Origin: Aquatica leii
Taxonomy: Eukaryota; Arthropoda; Insecta; Coleoptera; Lampyridae
Length of the DNA: 64,000 nt
NCBI GenBank assembly: GCA_035610365.1
Contig: CM069435.1
Coordinates: forward strand, 84,229,389-84,293,388
Reading direction: 5' to 3'
Each line of letters starts with the position of its first letter. Position 1 is the stretch's first letter. The position numbers and the translations under genes are program-made. Below are positions 21,881 through 32,954 of the stretch, one piece after another. The notes beneath the pieces are model-generated. The model had not been told where the DNA came from and made no database searches. It was given only the letters and a program-made list of their open reading frames with translations.

Positions 21881-23243
21881 TATTTTTTTTGATGTTTTTT
21901 TTATTGATATATAATAGTAAACGCAGAAAAGTAAAATTCCCATACCAAAAGAAAAGAAAAAACAAATTCGTATGAAAAAATTTACTAACAGCCGCTAGGG
22001 CTGAAGATTTTTATTCTAAAAATCCATTAACCTAAAACTTTTCTGGTACTATTTTTAAAACTTACTGTGTTATTAAATTATTACCTAAAAATCTTAAGTT
22101 AAAAATAGCACTAATTAATACAATTAGAAGATAAACGAAAATTTGGTTAGCACATTGTTTATTTAAAGCGTATTCATGCCGCGTGCGTTCTACTCTATTT
22201 CCAAACAATAATAGCCTAAAAACGAGAACAAGTTTATTGTGTTGTTCTGCGTTAAACACGTCGCTTTAAAATTTCTAAAACTCAACTACTAGTTTTGCCT
22301 AATAACAAATAAATAAAGATTAATGATTCAGCGTTTTTGTTATTGAAAGATGAAATGATGACTGTGTCATTATTGGCGTTTTCGCAACAACAATGCCCAA
22401 TGCAAATTAATTTTGAGTGTTTGTTTAAAATGTGAACATCTGCGATACAGAATTAAAGAGGAAGAGACCGCTGGGTAATTATCTGTAATGCTATAACGTC
22501 GTTTTCAGAAGATTATCGAGGAACACAATCGCACTTACGACCGAGTGTTGAAAATGGTTAAATCGCTATTAATCTTAATAACTGATGGAAAAAGCGACGA
22601 AGCGTTACAATGCGCTTAACACTTTTTCTTATTATTTTTGATTTATTATTATGAGAACTAAATGCCGTTAAAGAAAGGTTTGAATCTCGTGATCGCTGTT
22701 TCAAATAATTCCAAAAGCAGTGTACCGTTTCCTTAGTTAGAATAGCACCCATCCAAATAAAAAAATATAGAAAAAGTACTTTTAGATTGTCTATACTAGT
22801 TCCATAATAATTTTTTTTACAGATTTTTCAGTGCCCACTGATTAAAGTTAAACCTGTTAATGCAAAACCTCTTTAGAACGAAAAACTTTCAAAAGCCGGA
22901 TTTTTTGAGTCCAGCCGATTATACATACTTTTATTTAAACCTGACAAAACAGAAACTTGTGAAAATTGAAAAATCTAGCTGATCCCGCCAGTTTCTGTTT
23001 TAACAAGTTCCACTGTACAAGGTTTTGGCTGAAATATTGACGTATAAAAATTAAAAAAATTAAACTTTCTTTTAGGCAAAAAGTCTAAGACAAGTATTAT
23101 CTTCAGGTAAAAGCGTATTTCAACAATAATTTGGTATTAAAAGGTTTTCAGTGGATGCAAATTTAACGTTTTAGAGACGCAGCGTAATGACTTGAGGTTT
23201 AAGAAAAATATCGCTTGAAAAATTAAAAAGAAAGTTAGATTAA

Positions 23244-23486
23244 ATGTGCAATATCAAGATCAAAATAAAGACTATGATGGTCCTGGTCTTAGTTTTGGTT
23301 ATCACTTCTAACTTGGTACGTAGTTGTTATTATTTTCAAAATATATTAACTGTAAATTATAGTGAAAAAGATCTATTTGAGTATCAACATTTTCTTAATA
23401 CCGCTAATGACAAACATAGTTCTTCCAAACTGTCAAATTATATAAAAAGTATTTACAGCGAACGCGGTCGAGTCATTAACAAATAA
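23244..23486 (+). CDS. Possible small secreted protein, product unknown
   Basis: An 80-residue frame whose first 28 residues look like a signal peptide: a Lys-rich start (KIKIKT) followed by a hydrophobic stretch MMVLVLVLVITSNLVRS and then Cys. The remaining 52 residues contain Tyr- and Ser-rich sequence with Lys at the end (GRVINK) and one Cys, without a recognisable dibasic amide site. I recognise no family. The frame could equally be chance, or an exon of a longer gene. It has no detectable repeat homology within the window, unlike most frames here, which is the main reason to list it. Confidence 0.2.
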   Translation: MCNIKIKIKTMMVLVLVLVITSNLVRSCYYFQNILTVNYSEKDLFEYQHFLNTANDKHSSSKLSNYIKSIYSERGRVINK

Positions 23487-23739
23487 CTTCGCAGCAGATA
23501 ATAACGGTAGAAACGAATGATTTAAAGCGAAAAAATTGTGGGGTGGTGAGTAGTTAGGTAATACAAAGGTGATGTCATACGGTATGTTAACAGAAACTAA
23601 GGTAGGAGTAGAATTAATATAAAGTTAATTTAAAACTCAGGCATAAAGATAAGAGGTGCCCGTCCTCGAGCGGGTCGAAACGATAAAGAAAGAAGTTTAA
23701 AAAAATAGAGGAAAAGTTCTCGGCTGTGGAAGTAAAAAT

Positions 23740-24430
23740 CGATAAAAATGCAGAGGTCATAAAACAATTAGAACAAGAAAACCAGTCACTAAAGGGGCAG
23801 ATGAGGAAACAAAAATAGAGGTATTGGAAAAAGAAAAATTTAGTGATTTATGGGATTGAGGAAAAAACGGAAGGAGAAGATAAAAGAAGATTTGAGGAAA
23901 GAAATAAGAAATATATTTCAAAAAATGGAATGTGTAAACAAGGTTAACTAAAATTAAGAGATATATAACTAGGTTAGGAAGAGGCATGGTACATAAAAGT
24001 AGATAAAAAATGAAGGTATTGAAAGCTATAAAAAGATTTAAAGGCACAGAAATATGGATTGCAGAAGACTACCCTAAAATAGCAAAGAAACAACTCAAAA
24101 ACTTGAGTCAATATATGAAACAAATAAGAAAAGACGGAAAAAGCCACAATTGAGATATAACAAACTTTTAATTGATGGGAAGGAATATACGCTAAAGGAA
24201 TTAGTAGCTAATGAAATGAAACAACTGTCAAAAATAAATGATAAGATGAGTAAAGCAAAGACATCAAGCATGAGATCGCCAGAGAACGAAGACGATGATG
24301 AATTGAAGAAGCAAAAAAGAATTATTACAAATAGTGGACGGCACCGGCGTTCAAAAAAGTAAAAACAAAAGCCGCACGGAAAAATTGATGAGAGACTTTA
24401 AAGAAGATCGACAAAAAAAGGGTACATAAA
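23740..24430 (+). pseudogene. LINE C ORF1-like region, broken
   Basis: Charged, coiled-coil-like sequence (VIKQLEQENQSLKGQMRKQ near 23757-23812), followed by LVIYGIEE (about 23842), IKRFKGTEIWIAEDYPK (about 24030-24080), LRYNKLLIDGKEYTL (24150-24195) and a Lys/Ser-rich tail to 24360. A short LVIYGI-type block followed by a DGK block is what such ORF1 or pre-endonuclease regions of invertebrate LINEs contain, from memory. Stops and frame changes occur near 23820, 23945 and 24150. Its own function in the element is not established. Confidence 0.5.
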
Positions 24431-25939
24431 AAATGGAAGAAATCAAGTTTTTGGTAAGAGACATAAAATGTAAAAAGTTTAAATAAAGTAGGGGCAACTA
24501 CGAATTTAATAAACAAAATAAAAAAGTATAAAGTAGATATTGCAATACAAGAAATGAGATAGAAGAACAGTGGAATAACAGAATCAGTGAATTACACAAT
24601 AGCATATAGTGTAGAAAAAAGAAATGAATTCGGAACAGGATTTGTAATAAACAACAAATATACAATAATATAATATAAAATATTATATTAATATTATATA
24701 TTATATTATATTAATATACAATATTAAAATTTAATCCAGTAAATGAAAGTTTGGCGGTACTAAGACGGAAGATAAAGGAGACGAGGAAGAGTTATTTTAT
24801 GCACACGTACAAGAAATAATAGATGAAAACCCAAGACACGATGTGAAAATAATTTTAGGAAACTTCAATGCAAAATTGGAAAAGAAAAACCAATATAAAA
24901 CAATTATAGAAAAACATAGCTTGCATAAAGAGAGCAATGATAACGGACGTTTAATAAACCTGAGCAGTAGTAATGATTTGATTGTAAACAGTACAAGATG
25001 AATGCACAAACACGAGTCAGACATACTAGATGTGCAAAGCTGTAGAGGAGCAGACAGCGATACGGACCATTTCTTGGTACTAGTGAAGTATAATCAGAAA
25101 ATCAAGGCAAAGAAATAAGAACGGGGGATATTGAAATACAAGTTTAACATAAATGAATTAATACAGAATAAGTAAACAACATAAAAGGTATAAATAGAAA
25201 ATTAGCAGAAGGGGAGTATAGAAATGTAGAAGATCAGTGGGAAGAAATAAAAAGATCAACTATAAAAACAGCCATGGAAATTTTATCAAGCGTGAATACA
25301 AAAAATTGAAGAAAAACAGTATGTCAAAATTTCCTAGAAATAACATTAAATGTGGGATATAAAATACTGAGTACAAAAATAGCAAAAAAGTTAATGCCGA
25401 TAATGGGAATCGAAGTCGGGGATTATTAGAATGGTTTTAGAAAAAAAATCGAACAGTAGATGACATATTCTCATTAAGACAGATTTTAGAGAAAAATAAT
25501 AAAATTAATGTTGATTTATATCTCCTCTTTACAGACTTTAGTCAGGCGTATGACACAGTTCTAAAGGAACAGTTGTATGTAATATTAGAGGAGTTGCAGG
25601 TACCACAAAAACTAACAAATATTGTAAAAATGTGTTTAAGGAATACGAGAGCAAAGGTAATGATAAAAGATATGATATTGGAAGAATTTCAAATTCAAGA
25701 AGGTTTAAAGCAATGAGATTCGTTATCTATAGTGTTGTTCAACAGGGTATTGGAATGAACAATACTCTAAATTACAAATAAACAAAAATGGAACTATATT
25801 AAATAGGAATGCACAAATTCTAGCCTACGCGGACAATTTGGTGGTTATACCTAGAATGGAATTGGAATTGAAAGAAGTGCAAGCGGCAAAAATTGCGGGA
25901 CTCAGAATAAATGGTAAAAATCTAAGGTTATGATAACAG

Positions 25940-26290
25940 CAACATCATAGCATAACGAACGTTAATGTGAGTGAGTTATGGTATGAAACTTTCGACAAGA
26001 GTAACGTATGTACATTATTTTTGTGTTGCCTTTTGTAAAATTACATTTATTTTTTGAAAAAATTAAGAAAAAGTACTAAAAAAACAATGTTGGTACTACT
26101 TTTATTACTAAATCTGTCAAAATTGACATTAACTTTAACATTGTTTTTTCTCAATTTTAAGTAAATTTCAAGATTATTAAAATGACTTTTCCACCTGTCG
26201 CATACTCGTTCTAATATATTAATTGACTTTGAACACTTAATTTTGAGTGAATTTCTAGTTTTCATTTTGCCACACTAGACGTTTGAGATG
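25940..26290 (+). repeat. Dispersed repeat R, copy 3
   Basis: First of two tandem copies. Both contain GCATAACGAACGTTAATG, GTGAGTGAGTTATG, the AATATATTAATTG block and GATGTTGGCAGCACAAAA. The minus-strand frame of 72 codons here is nearly the same as one in the next copy; they reflect copying, not protein conservation. Confidence 0.8.
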
Positions 26291-26795
26291 TTGGCAGCAC
26301 AAAATAGTAGTTTACGTAACAAGAGTCGAAAATAAGAAATAGCATAACGAACGTTAATGCGACGCGAGGCCACACGGCCGAGCGTTGCATGTGAGTGAGT
26401 TATGCTATGATTCTTTCGACGAGAGTAATGTACATAATTTTTTGTGTTGCCTTTCATAAAATTACATTCTTTTTTGAAAAAATAAAAAAAAATCAACAGA
26501 AAAATAATATGTTGGTACTACATTTATTACTAAATCTGTCAGATTTGACATTTACTTTAACATCGTTTTTCTTCAATTTTAACTGAATTTCAAGATTTTT
26601 AAAATGATTTTTCCACCTGTCGCATACTCGTTCTAATATATTAATTGTCTTTGAACACTTAATTTTATGTTGATTCCTAGTTTTCATATTGCCACCCTAG
26701 AGCTTTTTTCGTTCATTACGTAACTACACTAACGAACGAATATTGACGTTTGCGATGTTGGCAGCACAAAAAAGCAGTTTAAACATCTCTGTTCA
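26291..26795 (+). repeat. Dispersed repeat R, copy 4 (tandem with copy 3)
   Basis: The longest copy, including the end segment TACACTAACGAACGAATATT and GTTTGCGATGTTGGCAGCAC, which appears reversed inside the foldback element at 52790-52860. With copy 3 it splits LINE C between its reverse transcriptase and its C-terminal end. Confidence 0.8.
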
Positions 26796-27405
26796 ATTGT
26801 TACGTTAAAAAATGAGTGTATGGTGGACATTACAGCAAGAATAACTGTAGGAAATAGGTGTTTTTATGCGCTGCAAAAGACGTTTAAAGCAAAAGATGTC
26901 TCAATAAATTCTAAATTAAAAGTGTACAGACCAGTAGTAAGACCAATTGTAATGTACGGATCTGAAACATGGACTCTCAACCAAAAAGAAAAGCGGCTGC
27001 TGAATATTTGGGAAATACGAATATTAAGAAAAATTTTTGGCCCAGTCAACAATCAGAGAGACTGAAAAAGTAGGTATAACTTTAAACTGAAGGAGAGATA
27101 TAATAAACCGAGTGTAACAAGCAAAATAAAAGGCAGTAGAATAAGCTGGCCCGGACATATGGAGAGAATAGACATATCAAAGAAAAAGGTAGAGAAAGAT
27201 TTGGAAGTGGCAGGACTGGAAAATTGGAGAAGAGTAATTGAGGAGAGAAAGGAATGAAGAAAAGCTAGCGAAATAGTGGTGCAGTTGCAGAATCAGACAC
27301 AAAAGTGACTACCCTGTGCTGGAAATTAGTCAAAAAATTCTAAATAGAGGCCATGGTTCTAAATGGGCTACAAAACGCCAAGGAGTAAGTATTCATTATA
27401 GTGGA

Positions 27406-28720
27406 CCATCTTTATGAGGTAAATTAAAAGATTGCAAGTGTACTTTACATTGAATGTAGATTGCAACTTGCAAGTTTACGTGAAACTTTCGCATTTACTA
27501 TTAAAAGAGTTTCTGCGTTTCAACACGTAGAGATGACTATTGTATCAATATATCAAGAAGTTTAACAATGTTGAGAATAGAGCACTACAAAAGTGAGCTC
27601 AAAAGACTCATTTAAAATAAAAAGAACAAAAGTTTCTGGTACAGTTTTATGATTTATTTAATAAGTCAAAAGCAGGTGCTTTCGAATTGCTGAAAATAGA
27701 TGAAGACAAACAGTTTTGAGTAAACCAACGATAAAAGGATCGATTATCGCCTTGTTTTTCAATAAAGCAACTACTCGAACAACTAAAGCAAAGTGATCAA
27801 GAACAATGCAGATTAATGCAAAAAACCTGGATCAAGTATTAGTGACGAGTTCAGTCTGCCCTGGTTCTCAATGAAGATATTGACTTATTGTTTGGAGTTT
27901 TCTAAAGCAATTTATTATGTAAATGTATATTTTTTTAAGATAAATAAAGGCAAAACCATGTATTACAGATGTATGCGTAATAGTTATTTAACGAACAAGG
28001 TTGTTAATGATAGCGATTAATAATCGAGACATTTTAACGCCGTGAGCGAGTGTAGCGAGCGAACGCGTTAATATTGTCGAGATTATTTGTCGCCGATTAA
28101 CAAACGAGTTAGTTTTAAAGTTTTTCCGTTGATTCTACGTTAGTAAAACGTGTGCAGTTATACGAAAACTAATGTATACTTAACCCGTTGTTATATCTAG
28201 TAGTCGCGCAATATCGTTAAATCAGTGGTTGCGAACGATTTCATTGGTTGCTATGCAAAATCGTTCTTTAATAGAAATTCATTCGTTGATTCAAAATGGT
28301 TCATTAATAGAGGTCATTAACGATCTATTTTTGAAAAAAAATAAAGCCGAGAGAAAAATGCATTAAACGTTTAAGCATAATTTATGCTTGCTTAGGTACA
28401 TAGATTCTAAAAGATAAAATTGTTTTCACAAAGAATCTTATTTTGTGAAACAATGATACAGTTTGATGATGCAAATGCACAAGTTAAGAATAATATTTAT
28501 TTATATTAAGATATAAGGTATTTATAATAGTCAAACAAATCCAAAAATATGTAAATTTACTTTTGTATATACTAAAATTTCATAAATATAAATACTAATA
28601 AATAATATCAGAAAAATAATGTCAACTTTTTGGAATTTATCAAATTGATTGCAAAATTCGATTCGAACTTTATTAGAAATAATATTAAATCTAAAATATT
28701 AAACATAGTAAAAAAAAACT
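27406..28720. other. Stretch with no recognisable gene; contains an imperfect palindrome
   Basis: No coding frame is supported. A long imperfect palindrome centres near 28055 (see the separate entry). Several TTAACGA/TCGTTAA words are scattered from 27980 to 28330. Confidence 0.5.
28019..28092. repeat. Imperfect palindrome with GC-rich loop
   Basis: AATCGAGACATTTTAACGC and GCGTTAATATTGTCGAGATT are inverted copies around GTGAGCGAGTGTAGCGAGCG. The arms are about 19 bp with a few mismatches. A structure of similar design lies at 31049-31130. Confidence 0.65.
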
Positions 28721-28729
28721 AAATCTGTT

Positions 28730-29700
28730 TCTATTATCCTCGACTATACACTCGAGGTTAGCCACCAAGGAGAGATTTCACTATGTATCAGATTCGTCAA
28801 TTTCAACGATTCGGAAATTAATATTGAAGAACATATCTAATTTTTTGTTCCGTTGCTGATTATGTTAGTGGTGAAGCCTTAACAATTTTTTTGTTATCGA
28901 CATTAGAAAATTATGGATTAGATATTTTTAATTTACGTGGTTAAAGCTATGACAACAGAGCGAATATGAAAAGTAAGTATCAATCGAAGCATTTCTTGTG
29001 CCCGGCGATAACCGTAGTTTGACCCTTGTCGTTTTGAAAAAAAAACATGTATCAAATCTTTAAAGCCGTTCTCAGATACATGATGGTCGAGCCAAATTGA
29101 TGCTACAACTCCTTTAAGGAATCAAAGAAGTGAACATTTTTTTATCTTTTTCAAATTGCTCCTACGCCAAATTTACTTACTAAAAAAATAAAGAAAATTA
29201 AATTTGTAGTTATGAAGATTTTATGGTTTCATATTTCAAGCAAAGTTAATACAGTTTTCAAAACTTTACAAATTCAAAATAAATAATTTAATTGACTAAA
29301 AAAAATGTTAGATAACAGTACTAATGATTTATTAGTAGATGCTAAGAAGTCGCATTTTTATTAAATCTTGATCATAACATGTGAGAAAACCAGTTTTTTT
29401 GGCAGAATTTTGAATAATGTTACTTAGTCGCCAATTACTACTCTAAATTACATTGTAATTAATAATTTACATTATTTTCATCCAAACACTTGTGGCGTTA
29501 CAAATTTTATTGACGATGTCGGTTGCTTTAGCCACAGCGAAAAAATCGTTTTCCAAATTAAAATTATTAAAAACTTTTTACGTTCTACGATGATTCAATA
29601 ACCATTGGAAACTCCTGCTATCGTTTCAATCAAAGCTGCGTTAATTAAAGAGTTAGACATTGAAGTGTTGATACAACAAATTTCAAAACTGTATGAATAA
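28730..29700 (+). pseudogene. Dead hAT transposase (ZMYM1/TTF-type)
   Basis: Frame-shifting translation gives blocks seen also in the hAT gene at 54-55.6 kb: SHQGEISLCIRFVNF (about 28768-28810, compare SHQEQISVYIRFVN), LENYGLDIFNLRG then SYDNRANMKSKYQSKH (about 28905-28990, compare GYDNGANMRGRH), and near 29540-29590 a SVALATAKKSFSKLKLLK-like block, the start of the hAT dimerisation domain. The first block lies in the RNase H-like transposase core. Stops occur every few dozen codons. It belongs to the same or a sister family as the copy at 54 kb but is much older. Confidence 0.65.
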
Positions 29701-32420
29701 AATTTATAAAATTTAAAATTACTGTTTTATTATTTTTTAAATAATTTTATCGATTATCTAACAACCCATGTTTCTACTAAATTATAACAGGATTTGCTCG
29801 ACAAAGTTGGAGCGTCATTGCATACGGCTTCGTGTATTGTAAGACAACATAATTAAGCTGGATTTCTAAAACTTACTGTAAATATACGTATGAGACTTTA
29901 GTTTTGCAAATTTGAAATCAACTCCCAACTAAAAACTCATTATAAGTTTACAATAAGTTTGCAAAACTAAGTTCACAGTTGACAGTTTACTGTTAGTTCA
30001 TTTACGAAGAGTATATATAATTTGCTGGTAGAAAACGCGCAGAAAGTTTAACTTTTAATTTTTATCTTGTATAAACCAAGTATGAAGTGCAACTAAACCC
30101 CCTAAATTTTAAATTCCATAACTCAATATGAAATGTGTAATGTTTGATGTTATTTTATTTATAGAAGCAGTTCAAGTGATGCATTGGTTTTATTATATTA
30201 AGAACGACAATGCACAACCAATTAGATTTAAAAATTTTTAAAATTGTAATTTTATTTTTTATACATCTAAGTGTACTTATAAAAAATCATTTTACTTATT
30301 ATGAATGAAAGAAACTTGACTAGTATTGACTAATTACATGTTTTAGAAATTTTTATGTTTTAAATTTAAAACCTGGTGGAATACATTACTGTGTAAAATT
30401 TAGAAATCAAGTAGTAGTATACTTATACTGTATGTATAGTTTGTATTAATATTTTTTTCTTCAAATATTTGTAATAAAAATAAATACTTTATTAATACTT
30501 TTGCAGTTAATTGTATACGTATAATTTAACCTTAATTGTAAATTTACACTACATTTACACATTCCTAATTTAAAGAGATTTCTTTAATTTGCAATTAATT
30601 CATAAGTGTATACTTGCAGAAACTTTGTAATCTTAATTTACGGATAGAAGTTAAAGTTAATTCACAACTTAAGTTATGTATAACTTGCAGGAACTTTGTT
30701 ACATTTTAAGTTATGGCATATAGTTGTGTTTTTGAATACATTACATTGTCAACTCTGTAAAAATTTTTATCTTAAACTGAAGCATCTATTTTCTTTTTGG
30801 TTACTACTGTTATCTGACATTTATGTTTATATCCTTTAATCATACAAGTAATAAATTCTTCAAACGTTTTTAAAAAAATCTCCACGTGACCTTTTACTAT
30901 CTTTTTTACCTAAGAAAATGGCGTTAAATATTGTACTTTCTGTAACGGTTCAATAAACAATTATGGACAGTAGTCACAGTCTGCATGTTTAAAAAATAAA
31001 TTCAAGCAAAAAACTGTAGAAGAATAGTATATTAAAACACAAGTTACAGAATGAACGCGCTTCAATCACGAGACCGGGTTTCATACACGAGCCGCGCAGC
31101 GGCGAGTTTATGAAGCGGTAGAGTGATTAAAACGTATTCTATGACGTGTGTTTTATACTATTTTCTCTATTTTGATACAATATTTAATAGTTTTCGTATC
31201 ATTTTAATTTTAAAACAACACTACAAGATACAGTTCGCGAGTATATAAAATAAACTAAGAAGTTATTAATAAAATAATATTCTAGTATCAGAGTATATTT
31301 TGTAAAGGGCTTGGATCAAGGCAAGAAAGAATTAAAAGAAACAACCTAAAACCTAACCGAAAACCTTTAAAAAGTTTAGTAATCAACTTGGCAACGAAAC
31401 CAGAATATATACTGTAAAGAAGTGACATGAGAAAATCGCCATTAGAAAAAGAATCACGATTAATCTGCTTAGATCAGTGTTAAAAAGCAGTTTGTTTTGT
31501 ATGGATAGGTAACAACCAAAAACCAAAATGAAGATAATTTGAAACCGTACCCACGGTTTAAAATTATTGAGATGTTTACAGTGGCGGCTGGTAATCAATC
31601 ATACCAGAGGGTCATTTTTAAAATATTCAAAAAACGCAACTATCAGAAAAAGTACAAAAAAAACTCTTTTGCATTAAATCGATTTATATTTAAGATCTAT
31701 TCATCTATCTTTACAACTAGCAAAATGATCGATCGAATTTTTCATGTGATCCACAGATAAAGAGTGCTTTTTTACTTTTTCCTTTAAATGTTTTAAATCG
31801 GTAACATTATTTTTACATCATAATGAATCGTGTGAAAATAGTAAACATACAAAACAGTAAAATCTATTAGTTTCTTCACATCTACAAATTCAACCTGATA
31901 AATCATATATAGATTCTTTGTACTACCGCCATTATGAAACAAAAACGGTAATATGTACTTTAACACAATTAATTTTTTTTAACTTGTGAAAGTCATTGAC
32001 ATTCGTAACAAACGAATATTATCAAACAACTAAAAAATCGAGTGCAAAGTTTGTCGTATGTGATAAAAAATGTGCATTGTAGCATCTTTGTTTTACAAAC
32101 AGGTGTTGCAGAGATAATAATAAACGAGGTAAGCATTGCACTGAGTACGTGAAATAGAATCAGGCTGACAACCGCAGAAAGCATTTAGGCATTCAGTTGT
32201 CTTTTTCTATCTATCACGATTAACTTTTGTAAATTTTCTTTTGTAATCATTTATTAAAATTATCACTGTAATTTAAGGATCCGCTAATACTAACATTGTT
32301 GTATTTTGTTACTTGCGAACAATTTGTTGCAAGTAAGGTCAGCTGAAAACGGGCATCTACAGCTATTTTTCCCGTTTTGGCGACTTTAAATTGAATTACA
32401 ATAGGTACATTAAAGACAGA
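29701..32420. other. AT-rich stretch with no recognisable gene
   Basis: No gene seen; frames are short and low-complexity. A GC-rich near-palindrome at 31049-31130 is the only structured element noticed. Confidence 0.5.
31049..31130. repeat. GC-rich near-palindrome
   Basis: CGCTTCAATCAC...TTTCATACACGAG, CCGCGCAGCGG in the middle, then the reverse complement TTTATGAAGCGG...GTGATT. The arms extend about 35 bp with mismatches. It stands out in a very AT-rich neighbourhood and resembles the design of 28019-28092. Confidence 0.65.
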
Positions 32421-32423
32421 CTA

Positions 32424-32475
32424 AGTGCCGCTTTTACAAACATGATGTAAACGCCAGATTAATTGTACTTAGTAT
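32424..32475 (+). repeat. Outer inverted repeat, left arm
   Basis: GCTTTTACAAAC, then AAACG-CAGATTA and TACTTAGTA are found in inverted orientation at 38920-38975. The two arms bracket the pogo transposon, so an older inverted-repeat element (MITE-like) was the landing site. Confidence 0.7.
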
Positions 32476-32787
32476 AATATTCAAATTCTGTTATGCTATC
32501 GGTTGTTAATTTTATGTTAAACAATAATATCACAGTAGTGTAAAATTATACCGTCAAACGGGTTGACTTCGGACGGTGGAGGTGACTTCGGACAGTCATT
32601 CGTTTCCTACTCATTATGCGTATTTTACCGAATGCATGCATTTTAGCGGCAATTTTGTAATGCAAGGTCATAGTAGCGAGTATTCATTAGATCATAGTGC
32701 GTGTAGGTCGCTCTGAAAACAAAACTTCGCCGCATGCTACGTTTTTAATAAAAAAATTGAATTTCGTGAATATAAAAATAGTGAAAA

Positions 32788-32938
32788 AGTAAGTATTCTA
32801 CACTGAACTACTTAACACCTGCGACATTTCTGAATATTTTGCTTATTAGTACAACTATTTAACAATCATTTGAGAACAAAATTAATTTTTTTCCTAGAAT
32901 TTTTTATACAGGCCCGTAACAAAAAAGTTGTCTTTTAG
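32788..32938 (+). other. Probable 5' leader intron of pogo copy 2
   Basis: Donor AAAA|GTAAGTATTC at 32788 and acceptor TTGTCTTTTAG|GG ending at 32938, 16 bases before the transposase ATG. No transcript evidence is available; this is a sequence-pattern inference. Confidence 0.45.
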
Positions 32939-32954
32939 GGGGTGACTTCGGACA

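Larger units (their letters stand above)
20641..23690. other. AT-rich stretch with no recognisable gene, two ribozyme-like motifs
   Basis: Apart from the hammerhead-like motifs at 20844-20884 and 21813-21880 and the small frame at 23244, I see no gene. An AAT run is at 20707-20727. The segment 20728-20945 (TATATAAACCCC, then the motif, then CAGCCAGGAAACTTC) may be a fragment of a Penelope-like or short retroelement. Confidence 0.45.
24750..27065 (+). pseudogene. LINE C endonuclease and reverse transcriptase remnant
   Basis: The endonuclease part has VKIILGNFNAKL (about 24843-24878, Asn in place of the usual Asp of GDFNA), IIEKHSLHKESNDNGRLI (about 24904-24955) and RGADSDTDHFLV (about 25047-25080, catalytic His present). 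The reverse transcriptase part has FTDFSQAYDTV (about 25530-25560), QEGLKQ followed by a stop near 25714, and AYADNLVV (about 25828-25850), where the second catalytic Asp of YADD is Asn. After the repeat insertion the C-terminal end resumes: VGNRCFYALQKTF, YGSETWTL and ERRILRKIFGP-like blocks (26820-27062). Many stops; dead. Confidence 0.7.
23691..27405 (+). mobile_element. RTE-like LINE (copy C), split by repeat R
   Basis: A decayed non-LTR element with ORF1-like, endonuclease and reverse transcriptase remains. The coding sequence stops near 25932 and resumes near 26800; the 0.87 kb between is a tandem pair of repeat R copies. The endonuclease wording (a sequence like HSLHKESNDNGRL and RGADSDTDHFLV) is that of RTE-type LINEs, whose genes are often misnamed craniofacial development protein 2-like. 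No tail or target duplication was found. The 5' boundary is a guess. Confidence 0.7.
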
